Shown: piece after piece, positions 1-6,196 of the stretch
How positions within the stretch are numbered: position 1 is the stretch's first letter
How the letters are laid out: each line of letters starts with the position of its first letter
Assembly: GCA_023819025.1 (NCBI GenBank)
Contig: JAMWDC010000010.1
Location: 7,832 to 14,757, forward strand
Length of the DNA stretch: 6,926 nucleotides
From: Candidatus Omnitrophota bacterium
GTDB taxonomy: Bacteria; Omnitrophota; Omnitrophia; Omnitrophales; Aquincolibacteriaceae
Reading direction: 5' to 3'
Notes under the pieces: model-generated
Databases searched by the model: none
The model's input: the letters and a program-made list of their open reading frames with translations, nothing else
Told to the model about the DNA's origin: nothing
Position numbers and translations under genes: made by a program

Positions 1-26
1 ATCGAATTCTGAATCGCCTTTTCCGA

Positions 27-602
27 TTATCCGACATAAGCGCAAATGGCTCCTTGATCCATGAGGTTCATGTTGCGAAACTTCAGACCGATGAAACGGC
101 CGGATTCCCGCTCGTGAATTACCCGGCCATCGGCTTCGATCCTCCGGACTGATCCCGATTCCGGAATTTCAAAAGCGATCTTTACGGGATCGCCCACTTC
201 AAACAGGCGATGGTCTGAACCATTTCCGAAAAATGCACCGTTCGCGCATAAATTATGGATCGTGCCGTCGATCTCCTGTTCTCCTCGTTTGGCGAGCAGG
301 ACGCGAATGCGGGCCGGAATTTCGCAATTCAACCGGGCGTGGCTTCGCCTTTCTTGAAAAGGCTGAGGGTATTCTGGACCGGGTCGAATCTGCGGGCTCG
401 GTTCCACATGGGCGATATGGCGCGCGCCGTGAAAATACGCGTAGATATCCTCTTCCAAATAGCGCCAATGCTTCCCTATTTTAATCCCGCGGATTTTTCC
501 ACCCTTGCTCAACCCGTAAAGGGTGGACAAAGGAATTCTGAGATACTCACTCACTTCTTGTGCCGTCATAATTCTCTTACTGTCATGGTGTAGCTCTCTC
601 AT
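27..602 (-). CDS. Excisionase/MerR-type HTH fused to a PilZ domain
   Basis: Predicted 191-residue cytoplasmic regulator. Residues 11-60 form an excisionase-family winged HTH (MTAQEVSEYLRIPLSTLY, then GKHWRYLEEDIYAYF), the type used to bind DNA. A proline-rich linker (about 66-82) leads to a PilZ domain at about 83-190. The first PilZ motif RxxxR is present (R86 to R90). The second, normally [D/N]xSxxG, reads NLCANG (117-122), with cysteine where serine is usual, so c-di-GMP binding is likely but not certain. I start at 602 because GAAGG lies six bases before that ATG. The open frame continues to 671, but that extension is encoded by a terminator stem. An internal ATG at 569 keeps the whole HTH and has a weaker purine-rich site. 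The gene stands alone behind its own promoter and attenuator-like leader. No terminator is visible in the 26 bases after its stop. A DNA-binding c-di-GMP effector is an inference; its target is unknown. Confidence 0.85.
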   Translation of the reverse strand: MRELHHDSKRIMTAQEVSEYLRIPLSTLYGLSKGGKIRGIKIGKHWRYLEEDIYAYFHGARHIAHVEPSPQIRPGPEYPQPFQERRSHARLNCEIPARIRVLLAKRGEQEIDGTIHNLCANGAFFGNGSDHRLFEVGDPVKIAFEIPESGSVRRIEADGRVIHERESGRFIGLKFRNMNLMDQGAICAYVG

Positions 603-645
603 GAGTCGCCTTCGTTGTTTGTAGTTATTACGAACGCAGAGCAAT

Positions 646-677
646 AAAAAAGTGCCTTTAGCATCAGGCACTTTTTT
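646..677 (-). terminator. Perfect intrinsic terminator, symmetric
   Basis: A 12-bp perfect inverted repeat (646-657 with 666-677) has an 8-base loop. Each arm is an A or T run of six plus GTGCCT or its complement, so the hairpin ends in a U-tract on either strand. Read on the minus strand it lies 43 bases before the HTH-PilZ start codon. It can therefore end transcripts arriving from the operon at its right, and also stop the HTH-PilZ transcript early unless an alternative fold prevents it. Confidence 0.85.
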
Positions 678-740
678 ATGCTATCGGGATAGCCTTGCTT
701 CCAACTGGTTTCATACTTTTACTGCGTTTTTAAAATCTAT
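676..740 (-). promoter_or_regulatory. Candidate attenuator/riboswitch-like leader
   Basis: This is the RNA between the predicted transcription start and the terminator. Minus-strand GCTATC (693-688) pairs perfectly with GATAGC (685-680), allowing a five-bp hairpin with a four-base loop. TAGCAT (683-678), overlapping the second arm, is a perfect complement of ATGCTA (664-659) in the terminator loop. The two pairings exclude each other, which is the usual logic of an attenuator. A 12-codon reading frame (714-676, MKPVGSKAIPIA) stops exactly at the terminator base, but I see no convincing ribosome site for it. No known riboswitch class is recognised with confidence. Confidence 0.45.
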
Positions 741-746
741 ATAAGA

Positions 747-775
747 ACTATTCCATCTTGATTACTCTATGTCAA
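747..775 (-). promoter_or_regulatory. Sigma-70-type promoter for the HTH-PilZ leader
   Basis: On the minus strand a perfect -35 box TTGACA (775-770) is followed by a 17-base spacer and AATAGT (752-747), matching four of six bases of the -10 consensus. The surrounding sequence is AT-rich. Transcription would start near 740 and run through the attenuator-like leader and terminator into the HTH-PilZ gene at 602. It is the best promoter match I found in the window. Confidence 0.55.
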
Positions 776-1044
776 GGCTGGATCGTGAATCATGTTATTA
801 AAGTTAGTGAGAAAATGGAGCCGCTACTCTGTGCTACATCTTACTATACGCCGATTTCACCCCAACGCCCCGTATTGTGTCGCTGGTGAAAAGGAATTCG
901 CAGGGAATTTGAATCGTCCAAAAAAGTCTGATTGCAGAATGTCCGCGCATATTTTTTTATTTTTTAATGGTGAAGACTGAACAGAAATGAGAACCGGAAA
1001 TTCAGGAAGATGTTGGAAATTCGGACGCGAGAGCAGTAGCTTCG
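776..1044. other. Intergenic stretch with no supported gene
   Basis: This lies between the stop of the CHASE2 phosphatase gene and the HTH-PilZ promoter. The open frames here (62 and 63 codons) lack ribosome sites and family resemblance. On the minus strand a four-bp stem TCTG/CAGA (938-927) is followed by six T residues (925-920). That is a weak candidate terminator for the upstream operon. I see no tRNA and no repeats. Confidence 0.5.
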
Positions 1045-2919
1045 TCAAAAATCGGAGCGGAATTCAAGCCCCACAACGGTTTGATCGTCCGCCGGCGGCG
1101 CCCCTTTTAGAAAACTCTGCAGGGTTTCGAACAAAAGTTGAATCAATTTGGACGGCGAATAATAGGCCTTATGTTGTTCCACAAAATCCCTGACCCTTTC
1201 GATACCGAATGCTTCCCCCTTGGCATTTCGCATTTCAGTAACGCCGTCGGTCATTAATAAAAGCAGGTCTCCTTTTTCAAACGGGACTTCTATCGAGCCG
1301 TAGGTTGATTCCGAAAAAAGTCCGAGAGGGCGGCCGGTCGCACCCCGCAGGATTTGGGCCTTTTTATTTTTAGAGTGATAGATAATCAGAGGGACATGGC
1401 CTGCATTCGCATACCAGAGTTTATTTTGGCGGGTATCCATAACAACATAAACCAACGTAACGAACATTCCGGGAACGGAATTCTGGGTCAGGAGGAGATT
1501 CATCGCGCGGCATACCTCTCCGGGCTCAAGGGATGTCTTATTCTCCCGGCGGAAATCACTGATCGCGCGGGCCATAAAAATGGCGGCCGGTATTCCCTTC
1601 CCGCTGACATCGCCGACGCACAAACCCAGTTTGTCATCACCCAATTCCACCCAATCGTAAAAATCACCCCCCATTTGTTCGGCATACCGATATTCGAAAG
1701 CAATTTCAAGGTGTTTAAGCTGCGGCACCACTTGCGGGAAAAATGCCTCTTGGATCCGCGCTGCCGTATTAATTTCACGGCTCACAAGTTCGCCCCGCAG
1801 CCAGCCTTCAAAGTATTTGAAGAAAAGTGCGATGAGGTAGACGATCGCACCTCCGACCATCGGCACGGTCAGCGGCAACATCCATCGTAGCTTGAAAAAA
1901 GCTAAGAAGTTAACGAACACGTAAAGGGCCATAAAACCCAGTGCAAAAACCAGCCCCCTGCGGGGAGAACGGACCCTGGCCAACCATGAGAGAAACAAGC
2001 TGAAAAGGACAAGCAACGACAGGTTTACGAACCGACTCGGAATCCGAATATATTTCCCGGTCAAAAGCGTGTGAAGGGCACTTGCTTGAATGATCAGACT
2101 GGACTCATGCGGGGAGTAAGGAGTCGGGTAGTCTTCTGAAATTGCACTGGTAGTCGGCCCGACCAATACCATCCGGTCGGAGACGAGTTTCTTAATCTCA
2201 TCATCCTTCCCGGTCTCATAGACACGGATGATCTCGCTGAACGATACCCTTTTGAAGACCTCTCGGGATCCAGGATAATTAATCAAAAAATGATTCGTGC
2301 CGTCACGCGGAATCTCCTTGAGCCAATTCTGCGCCTTTTCTTCATCGACGAATCGGGTCAAATAGGCTAACACCGGCATCGAGTCATAGTCTTCATCTTC
2401 GCCTGTGACGGAAACACGCATCCGGCGCACATGCCCGTCCCGGTCCACAGGAAGATTTAAAAAACCGATCCCGCGGGCGGACTCCATCAGGATTGGGAGA
2501 GGCAAAAAGGCGCGGAAAGGATTTTCGGAATAAAAATAAAAAGGCAGAAGGACATTCCCCGCTCTCCCCATGGCCTCCGTAAGTTTTTCATCCTCGGTCT
2601 TGTCCGAATTCGCCTCCATGAAAAGCATATCGTAGAGAATCAACCGGGGACGGTACCGGGAAAGGATATCGATCAAAACCCCGTGAATGCTCGGTGGCCA
2701 CGGCCATTTGCCGATGGATGCCAGACTGGCATTGTCGATTTCGACAATCACAAGATCTTCGTGGGCCAGTTCACGACCGCGAAGTCGGAAGCGTAAATCG
2801 GAAGCATCTAACTCATGAAAATCGATCAACCGAAAATGATCCAGCGCGAAAACGAGAAAAGCCAAAAGAAGGACGGTCAGATAATGACGCCTCTCGGATT
2901 GTGGCATCGCGGACGGCAT
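1045..2919 (-). CDS. CHASE2 sensor with SpoIIE-type PP2C phosphatase
   Basis: Predicted 624-residue inner-membrane signalling phosphatase. A membrane segment at about 13-29 is followed by a periplasmic CHASE2 sensor (about 35-290; IVEIDNASLASIGKWPWP is characteristic). Three membrane helices follow (about 296-314, 321-341, 347-368), then a linker helix and a cytoplasmic SpoIIE/RsbU-type PP2C domain (about 380-620). Its metal-binding motifs look complete: GGDFYD (417-422), GDVSGKG (436-442), NAGH (505-508), TDG (557-559) and DDQT (611-614), so it should be active. Members of this family dephosphorylate STAS proteins. The likely substrate is the STAS protein encoded at 5642-5292. The start at 2919 has AGG four bases upstream and follows the mlaD stop by 12 bases, so it appears to be the last gene of the Mla operon. 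The ligand sensed by CHASE2 is unknown. Confidence 0.93.
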   Translation of the reverse strand: MPSAMPQSERRHYLTVLLLAFLVFALDHFRLIDFHELDASDLRFRLRGRELAHEDLVIVEIDNASLASIGKWPWPPSIHGVLIDILSRYRPRLILYDMLFMEANSDKTEDEKLTEAMGRAGNVLLPFYFYSENPFRAFLPLPILMESARGIGFLNLPVDRDGHVRRMRVSVTGEDEDYDSMPVLAYLTRFVDEEKAQNWLKEIPRDGTNHFLINYPGSREVFKRVSFSEIIRVYETGKDDEIKKLVSDRMVLVGPTTSAISEDYPTPYSPHESSLIIQASALHTLLTGKYIRIPSRFVNLSLLVLFSLFLSWLARVRSPRRGLVFALGFMALYVFVNFLAFFKLRWMLPLTVPMVGGAIVYLIALFFKYFEGWLRGELVSREINTAARIQEAFFPQVVPQLKHLEIAFEYRYAEQMGGDFYDWVELGDDKLGLCVGDVSGKGIPAAIFMARAISDFRRENKTSLEPGEVCRAMNLLLTQNSVPGMFVTLVYVVMDTRQNKLWYANAGHVPLIIYHSKNKKAQILRGATGRPLGLFSESTYGSIEVPFEKGDLLLLMTDGVTEMRNAKGEAFGIERVRDFVEQHKAYYSPSKLIQLLFETLQSFLKGAPPADDQTVVGLEFRSDF

Positions 2920-2931
2920 ACGACCTAAGGA

Positions 2932-3552
2932 TTACCCCTTTCGAAGGAGTCGCCAGGGATGGAATTTTAACTCATGGGTCATATCGCGAAGGTTTGCCGT
3001 GGTCTCATGAATATTCGCGATGATCTTGGCCACTTCCTCCTCGCTTCCCCGGGTTGTCAGTTCCATGCGTTTGACCAAGGGATTCAAACTCAACGTCAGT
3101 TCTTCAAAACGATCAGCAAGGGCATTCGCCTTTGTAATCAATTCATACATGGGAACCGGATCCCTTCCCTCAATGATGGTGCCAGGAGGCAATAGTGGGG
3201 CCCCCACGGTACCGGGTGTCACCTCCACAAATTTTTCTCCAAGCAAACCCAGCGTATCAATCACGGCCTGACTGTCTTTGCGAAGCGGGATATCGCGAGG
3301 AATCCGAATCGTCACTAGAACAGGCCGGGCCGGTCCTCTTAAAATCTCGATCTTCTCAACACGGCCGACGTCACTTCCGGCATAAAACACCGGTGCATCC
3401 TTTTTGAGGCCGCAGACATAGCCGAACTGGACGCGGTAAACCGAAACCGGCCCGCGCGCGAAATTGCCCACAATAAAAGTCAGGACAAATAAAATAACAA
3501 GGGCCACTGTGATCAAAATTCCGGATTTGACTTCCTGAGATGAGTAAGACAT
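2932..3552 (-). CDS. mlaD: MlaD-family MCE substrate-binding protein
   Basis: Predicted 206-residue inner-membrane-anchored periplasmic protein of the Mla phospholipid transporter. One N-terminal membrane helix (about 11-30) is followed by an MCE domain (about 36-115) with the usual signatures: a YxVQF-like first strand, AGSDVGRVEKIEI (58-70) and LLGEKFVEVTPGT (103-115). In E. coli MlaD forms a hexameric ring on the permease and holds lipid in its central pore. Here a helical, probably coiled-coil tail (about 135-195) ends in HPWRLLRKG, a C-terminus I associate with stand-alone MlaD proteins of this group. A strong AGGAGG five bases before the ATG fixes the start, 14 bases after the mlaF stop. 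The direction of lipid transport cannot be read from sequence. Confidence 0.93.
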   Translation of the reverse strand: MSYSSQEVKSGILITVALVILFVLTFIVGNFARGPVSVYRVQFGYVCGLKKDAPVFYAGSDVGRVEKIEILRGPARPVLVTIRIPRDIPLRKDSQAVIDTLGLLGEKFVEVTPGTVGAPLLPPGTIIEGRDPVPMYELITKANALADRFEELTLSLNPLVKRMELTTRGSEEEVAKIIANIHETTANLRDMTHELKFHPWRLLRKG

Positions 3553-3566
3553 ACCTTCCTCCTTGA

Positions 3567-4379
3567 TTACGTTTCTAAGAGTCCTTTGAGATAGGCTTCG
3601 CTCGTTTGTTTTAAAGGAATAACCCCCTCCGGCTCTCCGTTGATAAATTGCTGGACATAGGGATTCTTTGAATTTTTGATTTGATCGCTTGTTCCGATTT
3701 CGAGGACCTTTCCTTTATGAAGCATAATGATCTGATCCGCGATTCGGAAAGCGCTTTTCATTTCATGGCTCACCACCACGGAAGTAATTCGAAGTTTCCG
3801 ACTGAGATCAAGGATCAACTGATCGATCATGCTGGCCGTAATCGGATCCAACCCTGCACCGGGTTCGTCATAAAATACAATTTTAGGATCCAAGGCAATA
3901 GCCCGGGCCAAAGCGACCCTCTTCTTCATCCCGCCCGAAATCTGGTAGGGCATAAAATGTTCAAAACCCGTCAAACCGACAAGTTCGAGCTTCACCTTGA
4001 CGATAATCTTAATAATTTCGTCCGACAAGTCCGTCAATTCTCTCAAAGGCAGGGCCACATTTTCACCAACGGTCAGGGAATTAAAAAGCGCAGCGCCCTG
4101 AAATAGCATCCCGAATTTGCGCCGCACGTCGTTCATAACCTTCTCTCCCACTCCGACAATATTTTCCCCATCAACGTAAATCTCTCCCTGATCGGGTTGA
4201 TAAAGTCCGATCATGTTCCGAAGCAAAACGCTTTTCCCCCCACCGGAACCGCCCATAATCACCGTAATTTTCCCAACGGGAATCTTCAGGTTCAAACCGT
4301 CAAGGACAATACGCCCGGAGAAACTTTTGACTAAATTTTTAATCACAATGGCATAATCGGAAAAAGAATCTTTGTCCAT
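3567..4379 (-). CDS. mlaF: MlaF-family ABC transporter ATPase
   Basis: Predicted 270-residue cytoplasmic ATPase that drives the MlaE permease. Every ABC motif is visible: Walker A GGSGGGKS (43-50), Q-loop Q94 in MLFQGAALF, signature ISGGMKKR (147-154), Walker B IVFYDEP (167-173), D-loop GLDP and switch histidine H205. SGGM rather than SGGQ, together with FQGAALFNSLTV, is typical of the MlaF/Ttg2A branch. The C-terminal tail past about 240 is a short extension; in E. coli the MlaF tail helps hold the dimer near MlaB. The ATG at 4379 has GAGAG about five bases upstream. The gene begins 75 bases after mlaE, an unusually wide gap for this operon, and that gap contains an inverted repeat overlapping the ribosome site. 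Confidence 0.95.
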   Translation of the reverse strand: MDKDSFSDYAIVIKNLVKSFSGRIVLDGLNLKIPVGKITVIMGGSGGGKSVLLRNMIGLYQPDQGEIYVDGENIVGVGEKVMNDVRRKFGMLFQGAALFNSLTVGENVALPLRELTDLSDEIIKIIVKVKLELVGLTGFEHFMPYQISGGMKKRVALARAIALDPKIVFYDEPGAGLDPITASMIDQLILDLSRKLRITSVVVSHEMKSAFRIADQIIMLHKGKVLEIGTSDQIKNSKNPYVQQFINGEPEGVIPLKQTSEAYLKGLLET

Positions 4380-4386
4380 AAAATCT

Positions 4387-4440
4387 CTCGGCTTACCCTT
4401 TCGTAAAAAATCTTTTTTTGAAGAAATCCGCGAAACCGAG
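4387..4440 (-). repeat. Inverted repeat in the mlaE-mlaF gap
   Basis: On the minus strand CTCGGTTT (4440-4433) can pair with AAGCCGAG (4394-4387): eight base pairs with one G-U wobble, separated by 38 bases that include A7 and T6 runs. The downstream arm runs into the GAGAG that serves as the mlaF ribosome site, so folding could limit MlaF translation. The long loop makes this modest evidence. Confidence 0.3.
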
Positions 4441-4454
4441 GATCCCTTCGGAAT

Positions 4455-5288
4455 TTAGGCCGGCAAGGCATAATAAAAAACTGCGGTTGCCAGGCAATCG
4501 ACAATAATAATAAGAACAATCGAAATGACCACGGCCTGGGTTGTCGCTTTGCCAACCTCCTCGGCGCCGCCCGATACGCAGAGCCCTTGATGACAACTGA
4601 CCAGGGCGATCACAAACGCAAAAACGCCGCTTTTAATGAGGCCGGTGTAAATATCCTTAAGGACCAGGGCGTCAAAATTTTTCGCCAGGTAAAGATACGG
4701 ATTAATATTCACGCCGAGAGTGCCGATTAAAAATCCTCCGAACATACCGACGACATCCGTAATGACCGTCAGGAAAGGAAGCATGATAATCAAAGCCAGA
4801 CATCGGGGCATGACCAGATAACTGATCGGATTGAGTCCCATGGTCGTCAGGGCATCCACTTCCTCATTCACCCTCATCGTTCCCAATTCAGCCGCGAGCC
4901 GCGCACCCACCCGGCCCGAAATAACGATAGAGGCAATCAAAGGGCCCAATTCCCGGCACATAGCCACGCTGACCAAACTTCCCGTATACATGACCGCCCC
5001 AAAGAGCTTCAATTGATAAGCGGCTTGTAAGGCTAAAACCATACCTACGGAGAGGGCGACCAAACAGACGATGCCAAGCGAATCTACACCCATCAAGACC
5101 ATTTGATGGATCAGATGGGGATAACGGATCGCCTTTTTAAAGGCCGTCATGGACGGCCTTGCAAACAAGTTTTGATAAAAGGCCGATACAGTAACCTTGG
5201 CAACATCGTACAAGAGTTGAAAGAGTCTCGCCGTCCCCGAAAAAACAAAAAAGACGGTTTCACCGACTCGTCCGAAAAAAGTTCTCAT
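4455..5288 (-). CDS. mlaE: MlaE-family lipid ABC transporter permease
   Basis: Predicted 277-residue inner-membrane permease of the Mla lipid transporter. An amphipathic N-terminal region (1-50) is followed by about five hydrophobic helices. The family signature is clear: RELGPLIASIVISGRVGAR (112-130), then LAAELGTMRVNEEVDALTTM (131-150), the loop that couples to the ATPase. The length is normal for MlaE. The ATG at 5288 comes just one GGA codon after the TAA of the STAS gene and in the same frame. The only purine-rich site, AAGGA, abuts the ATG, too close to act normally. Translation therefore probably depends on ribosomes finishing the STAS gene (coupling). A perfect hairpin lies within codons 44-50. 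A separate MlaD and MlaF follow, giving the usual E-F-D core. No MlaC or MlaA is in the window. Confidence 0.95.
   Translation of the reverse strand: MRTFFGRVGETVFFVFSGTARLFQLLYDVAKVTVSAFYQNLFARPSMTAFKKAIRYPHLIHQMVLMGVDSLGIVCLVALSVGMVLALQAAYQLKLFGAVMYTGSLVSVAMCRELGPLIASIVISGRVGARLAAELGTMRVNEEVDALTTMGLNPISYLVMPRCLALIIMLPFLTVITDVVGMFGGFLIGTLGVNINPYLYLAKNFDALVLKDIYTGLIKSGVFAFVIALVSCHQGLCVSGGAEEVGKATTQAVVISIVLIIIVDCLATAVFYYALPA
5140..5160 (-). repeat. Perfect 9-bp hairpin inside mlaE
   Basis: AAGGCCGTC (5140-5148) and GACGGCCTT (5152-5160) are perfect reverse complements separated by three bases. They cover codons 44-50 of mlaE. On the minus strand only a short T run follows and then A5, so it does not look like a terminator. 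It is GC-rich enough to fold in mRNA. Confidence 0.6.
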
Positions 5289-5291
5289 TCC

Positions 5292-5642
5292 TTATCTCGT
5301 ATCGGAACGACTGAGCATATCCAGAGCTTCGTCCTCGGAATCCGCAAGACTGAAAACGCCGTCCAGCCTCGCGATCTCAAACACACTCCGCACGGCCGAC
5401 TCTAACTGAGCCAGCACGATCCGGCTGTTGGCCCGTTTGCTTTTCTGAAGCGCCTCGACAAAAGTCGCCAGCCCCGAACTATCGATATAGCTGACCTTCT
5501 TCAGATTGATCAGGATCCGGCTCGACTGCTGTTCAATGGCCTTGAGCAATTGGGCGCGAAGTTCCGGTGAAGTATGGAAATCCACTTCCCCATCAAGATC
5601 AAAAATATGAACCTCATTCTTTCTTCTTAGACTGATTTTCAT
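5292..5642 (-). CDS. STAS protein, SpoIIAA/RsbV or MlaB-like
   Basis: Predicted 116-residue cytoplasmic single-domain STAS protein. The motif VSYIDSSGLATFVEAL (50-65) holds the DSSG sequence in which SpoIIAA and RsbV are phosphorylated; S55 or S56 would be the acceptor. The C-terminal part (VFEIARLDGVFSLADSEDEAL, from about 88) is typical of anti-sigma-factor antagonists. Context offers two roles. Upstream is an RsbW-like kinase and at the operon end a PP2C phosphatase, as in partner switching. Immediately downstream and in frame is mlaE, the place where MlaB-like STAS subunits of Mla transporters often lie. GAGG sits three bases before the start codon, with AAAGGA further upstream. I favour a phosphorylatable STAS that may also bind MlaF, but sequence alone cannot separate this from a pure anti-sigma antagonist. 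Confidence 0.92.
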   Translation of the reverse strand: MKISLRRKNEVHIFDLDGEVDFHTSPELRAQLLKAIEQQSSRILINLKKVSYIDSSGLATFVEALQKSKRANSRIVLAQLESAVRSVFEIARLDGVFSLADSEDEALDMLSRSDTR

Positions 5643-5657
5643 AAACCTCGTTTCCTT

Positions 5658-5672
5658 TGACCTAACCGGTCA
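5658..5672. repeat. 15-bp dyad before the STAS gene
   Basis: TGACC (5658-5662) and GGTCA (5668-5672) are a perfect inverted repeat around a five-base centre, 16 bases upstream of the STAS start codon. It could be an operator or a small RNA hairpin. At this length a chance occurrence is possible. Confidence 0.25.
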
Positions 5673-5679
5673 CCATATT

Positions 5680-5707
5680 TTTGTATCGTTTCCTTCTTTA
5701 CATTCAA
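5680..5707 (-). promoter_or_regulatory. Weak internal promoter candidate before STAS
   Basis: On the minus strand TTGAAT (5707-5702), a 16-base spacer and TACAAA (5685-5680) each match four of six consensus bases. It falls in the 74-base gap after the kinase gene and would allow STAS-mlaEFD transcription without the kinase. The match is weak, and this gap is AT-rich enough to produce such matches by chance. Confidence 0.2.
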
Positions 5708-5716
5708 ACCGACGAA

Positions 5717-6151
5717 CTAACCACCATGTTTCAGGCGTTTGTCTCCGGCCTCATGACACTTGTATTTCAACAATTGGAGTTCGTTACCACCGGTCCATTT
5801 TGCATTGTATTGGACCTCATCCATCAACTGCCGAACCAAATAAATTCCGAGTCCCCCGGGTTTTTGAGGTGGAAGTTCCGGATCCGGCTTCTGGGTCGGA
5901 TCAAATTTGGGGCCGTAATCCCGGACTAAAATCCGAACCTGGTCGGGAAGGTCCTGGAAGATCACTTTGATTTTTCCGCCCTTCCCACGATAGGCATGGC
6001 GGATGCAATTGGTCAGCACCTCGTTCACCGCCAAGATCACCTCGTTGGCAGCCTTTTCGTCCAATTGATTCGCTAAAAGCAGTGCCCTGAGATCCCTGCG
6101 GAACAAGGTCACGTGATTGGCCTCAGCTTCAAGATCAAATTCCTGTTCCAT
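5717..6151 (-). CDS. RsbW/SpoIIAB-like ATP-binding serine kinase
   Basis: Predicted 144-residue soluble protein with a single GHKL-type ATPase domain (HATPase_c_2). The N-box reads EVLTNCIRHAY (44-54) with E44, N48 and H52 in the RsbW pattern. The G1 box is DYGPKFDP (78-85, with D78 and G80). The G2 box is GGLGIYLVRQLMDEV (99-113). Family members phosphorylate a STAS partner on serine and, in the unphosphorylated partner's absence, sequester a sigma factor or another target. The next gene encodes a STAS protein with a DSSG site, the likely substrate. No sigma factor gene is nearby. The ATG at 6151 has GGAGG eight bases upstream. The gene follows a promoter and terminator, so it seems to be the first gene of the six-gene operon. 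The tail past about 132 is short, charged and not conserved in any way I recognise. Confidence 0.9.
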   Translation of the reverse strand: MEQEFDLEAEANHVTLFRRDLRALLLANQLDEKAANEVILAVNEVLTNCIRHAYRGKGGKIKVIFQDLPDQVRILVRDYGPKFDPTQKPDPELPPQKPGGLGIYLVRQLMDEVQYNAKWTGGNELQLLKYKCHEAGDKRLKHGG

Positions 6152-6196
6152 TCAATTTGCCTCCAACCGGCGGATTCTCATGCCATCTCCCCGTAC

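Noticed and set aside
603..671. N-terminal extension of the HTH-PilZ frame to an ATG at 671
   Set aside because: The extra 23 residues are encoded by the terminator hairpin and leader, and the ATG at 602 has a good ribosome site.
792..980. 62-codon plus-strand frame
   Set aside because: No ribosome site at proper spacing, opposite to every real gene here, composition looks random.
776..1044. Possible tRNA or CRISPR array in the gap
   Set aside because: No T-loop GTTCGA-type sequence or acceptor pairing, and no regularly spaced repeats were seen.
857..1048. 63-codon minus-strand frame after the CHASE2 phosphatase gene
   Set aside because: No ribosome site, no family resemblance, overlaps the end of the phosphatase gene and its possible terminator.
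1354..1890. 178-codon plus-strand frame
   Set aside because: Antisense shadow of the PP2C and membrane region of the phosphatase gene, which has complete family motifs.
3195..3207. GC-rich palindrome GTGGGG-C-CCCCAC in mlaD
   Set aside because: Short, with a one-base centre, inside conserved coding sequence after the MCE core; chance is adequate.
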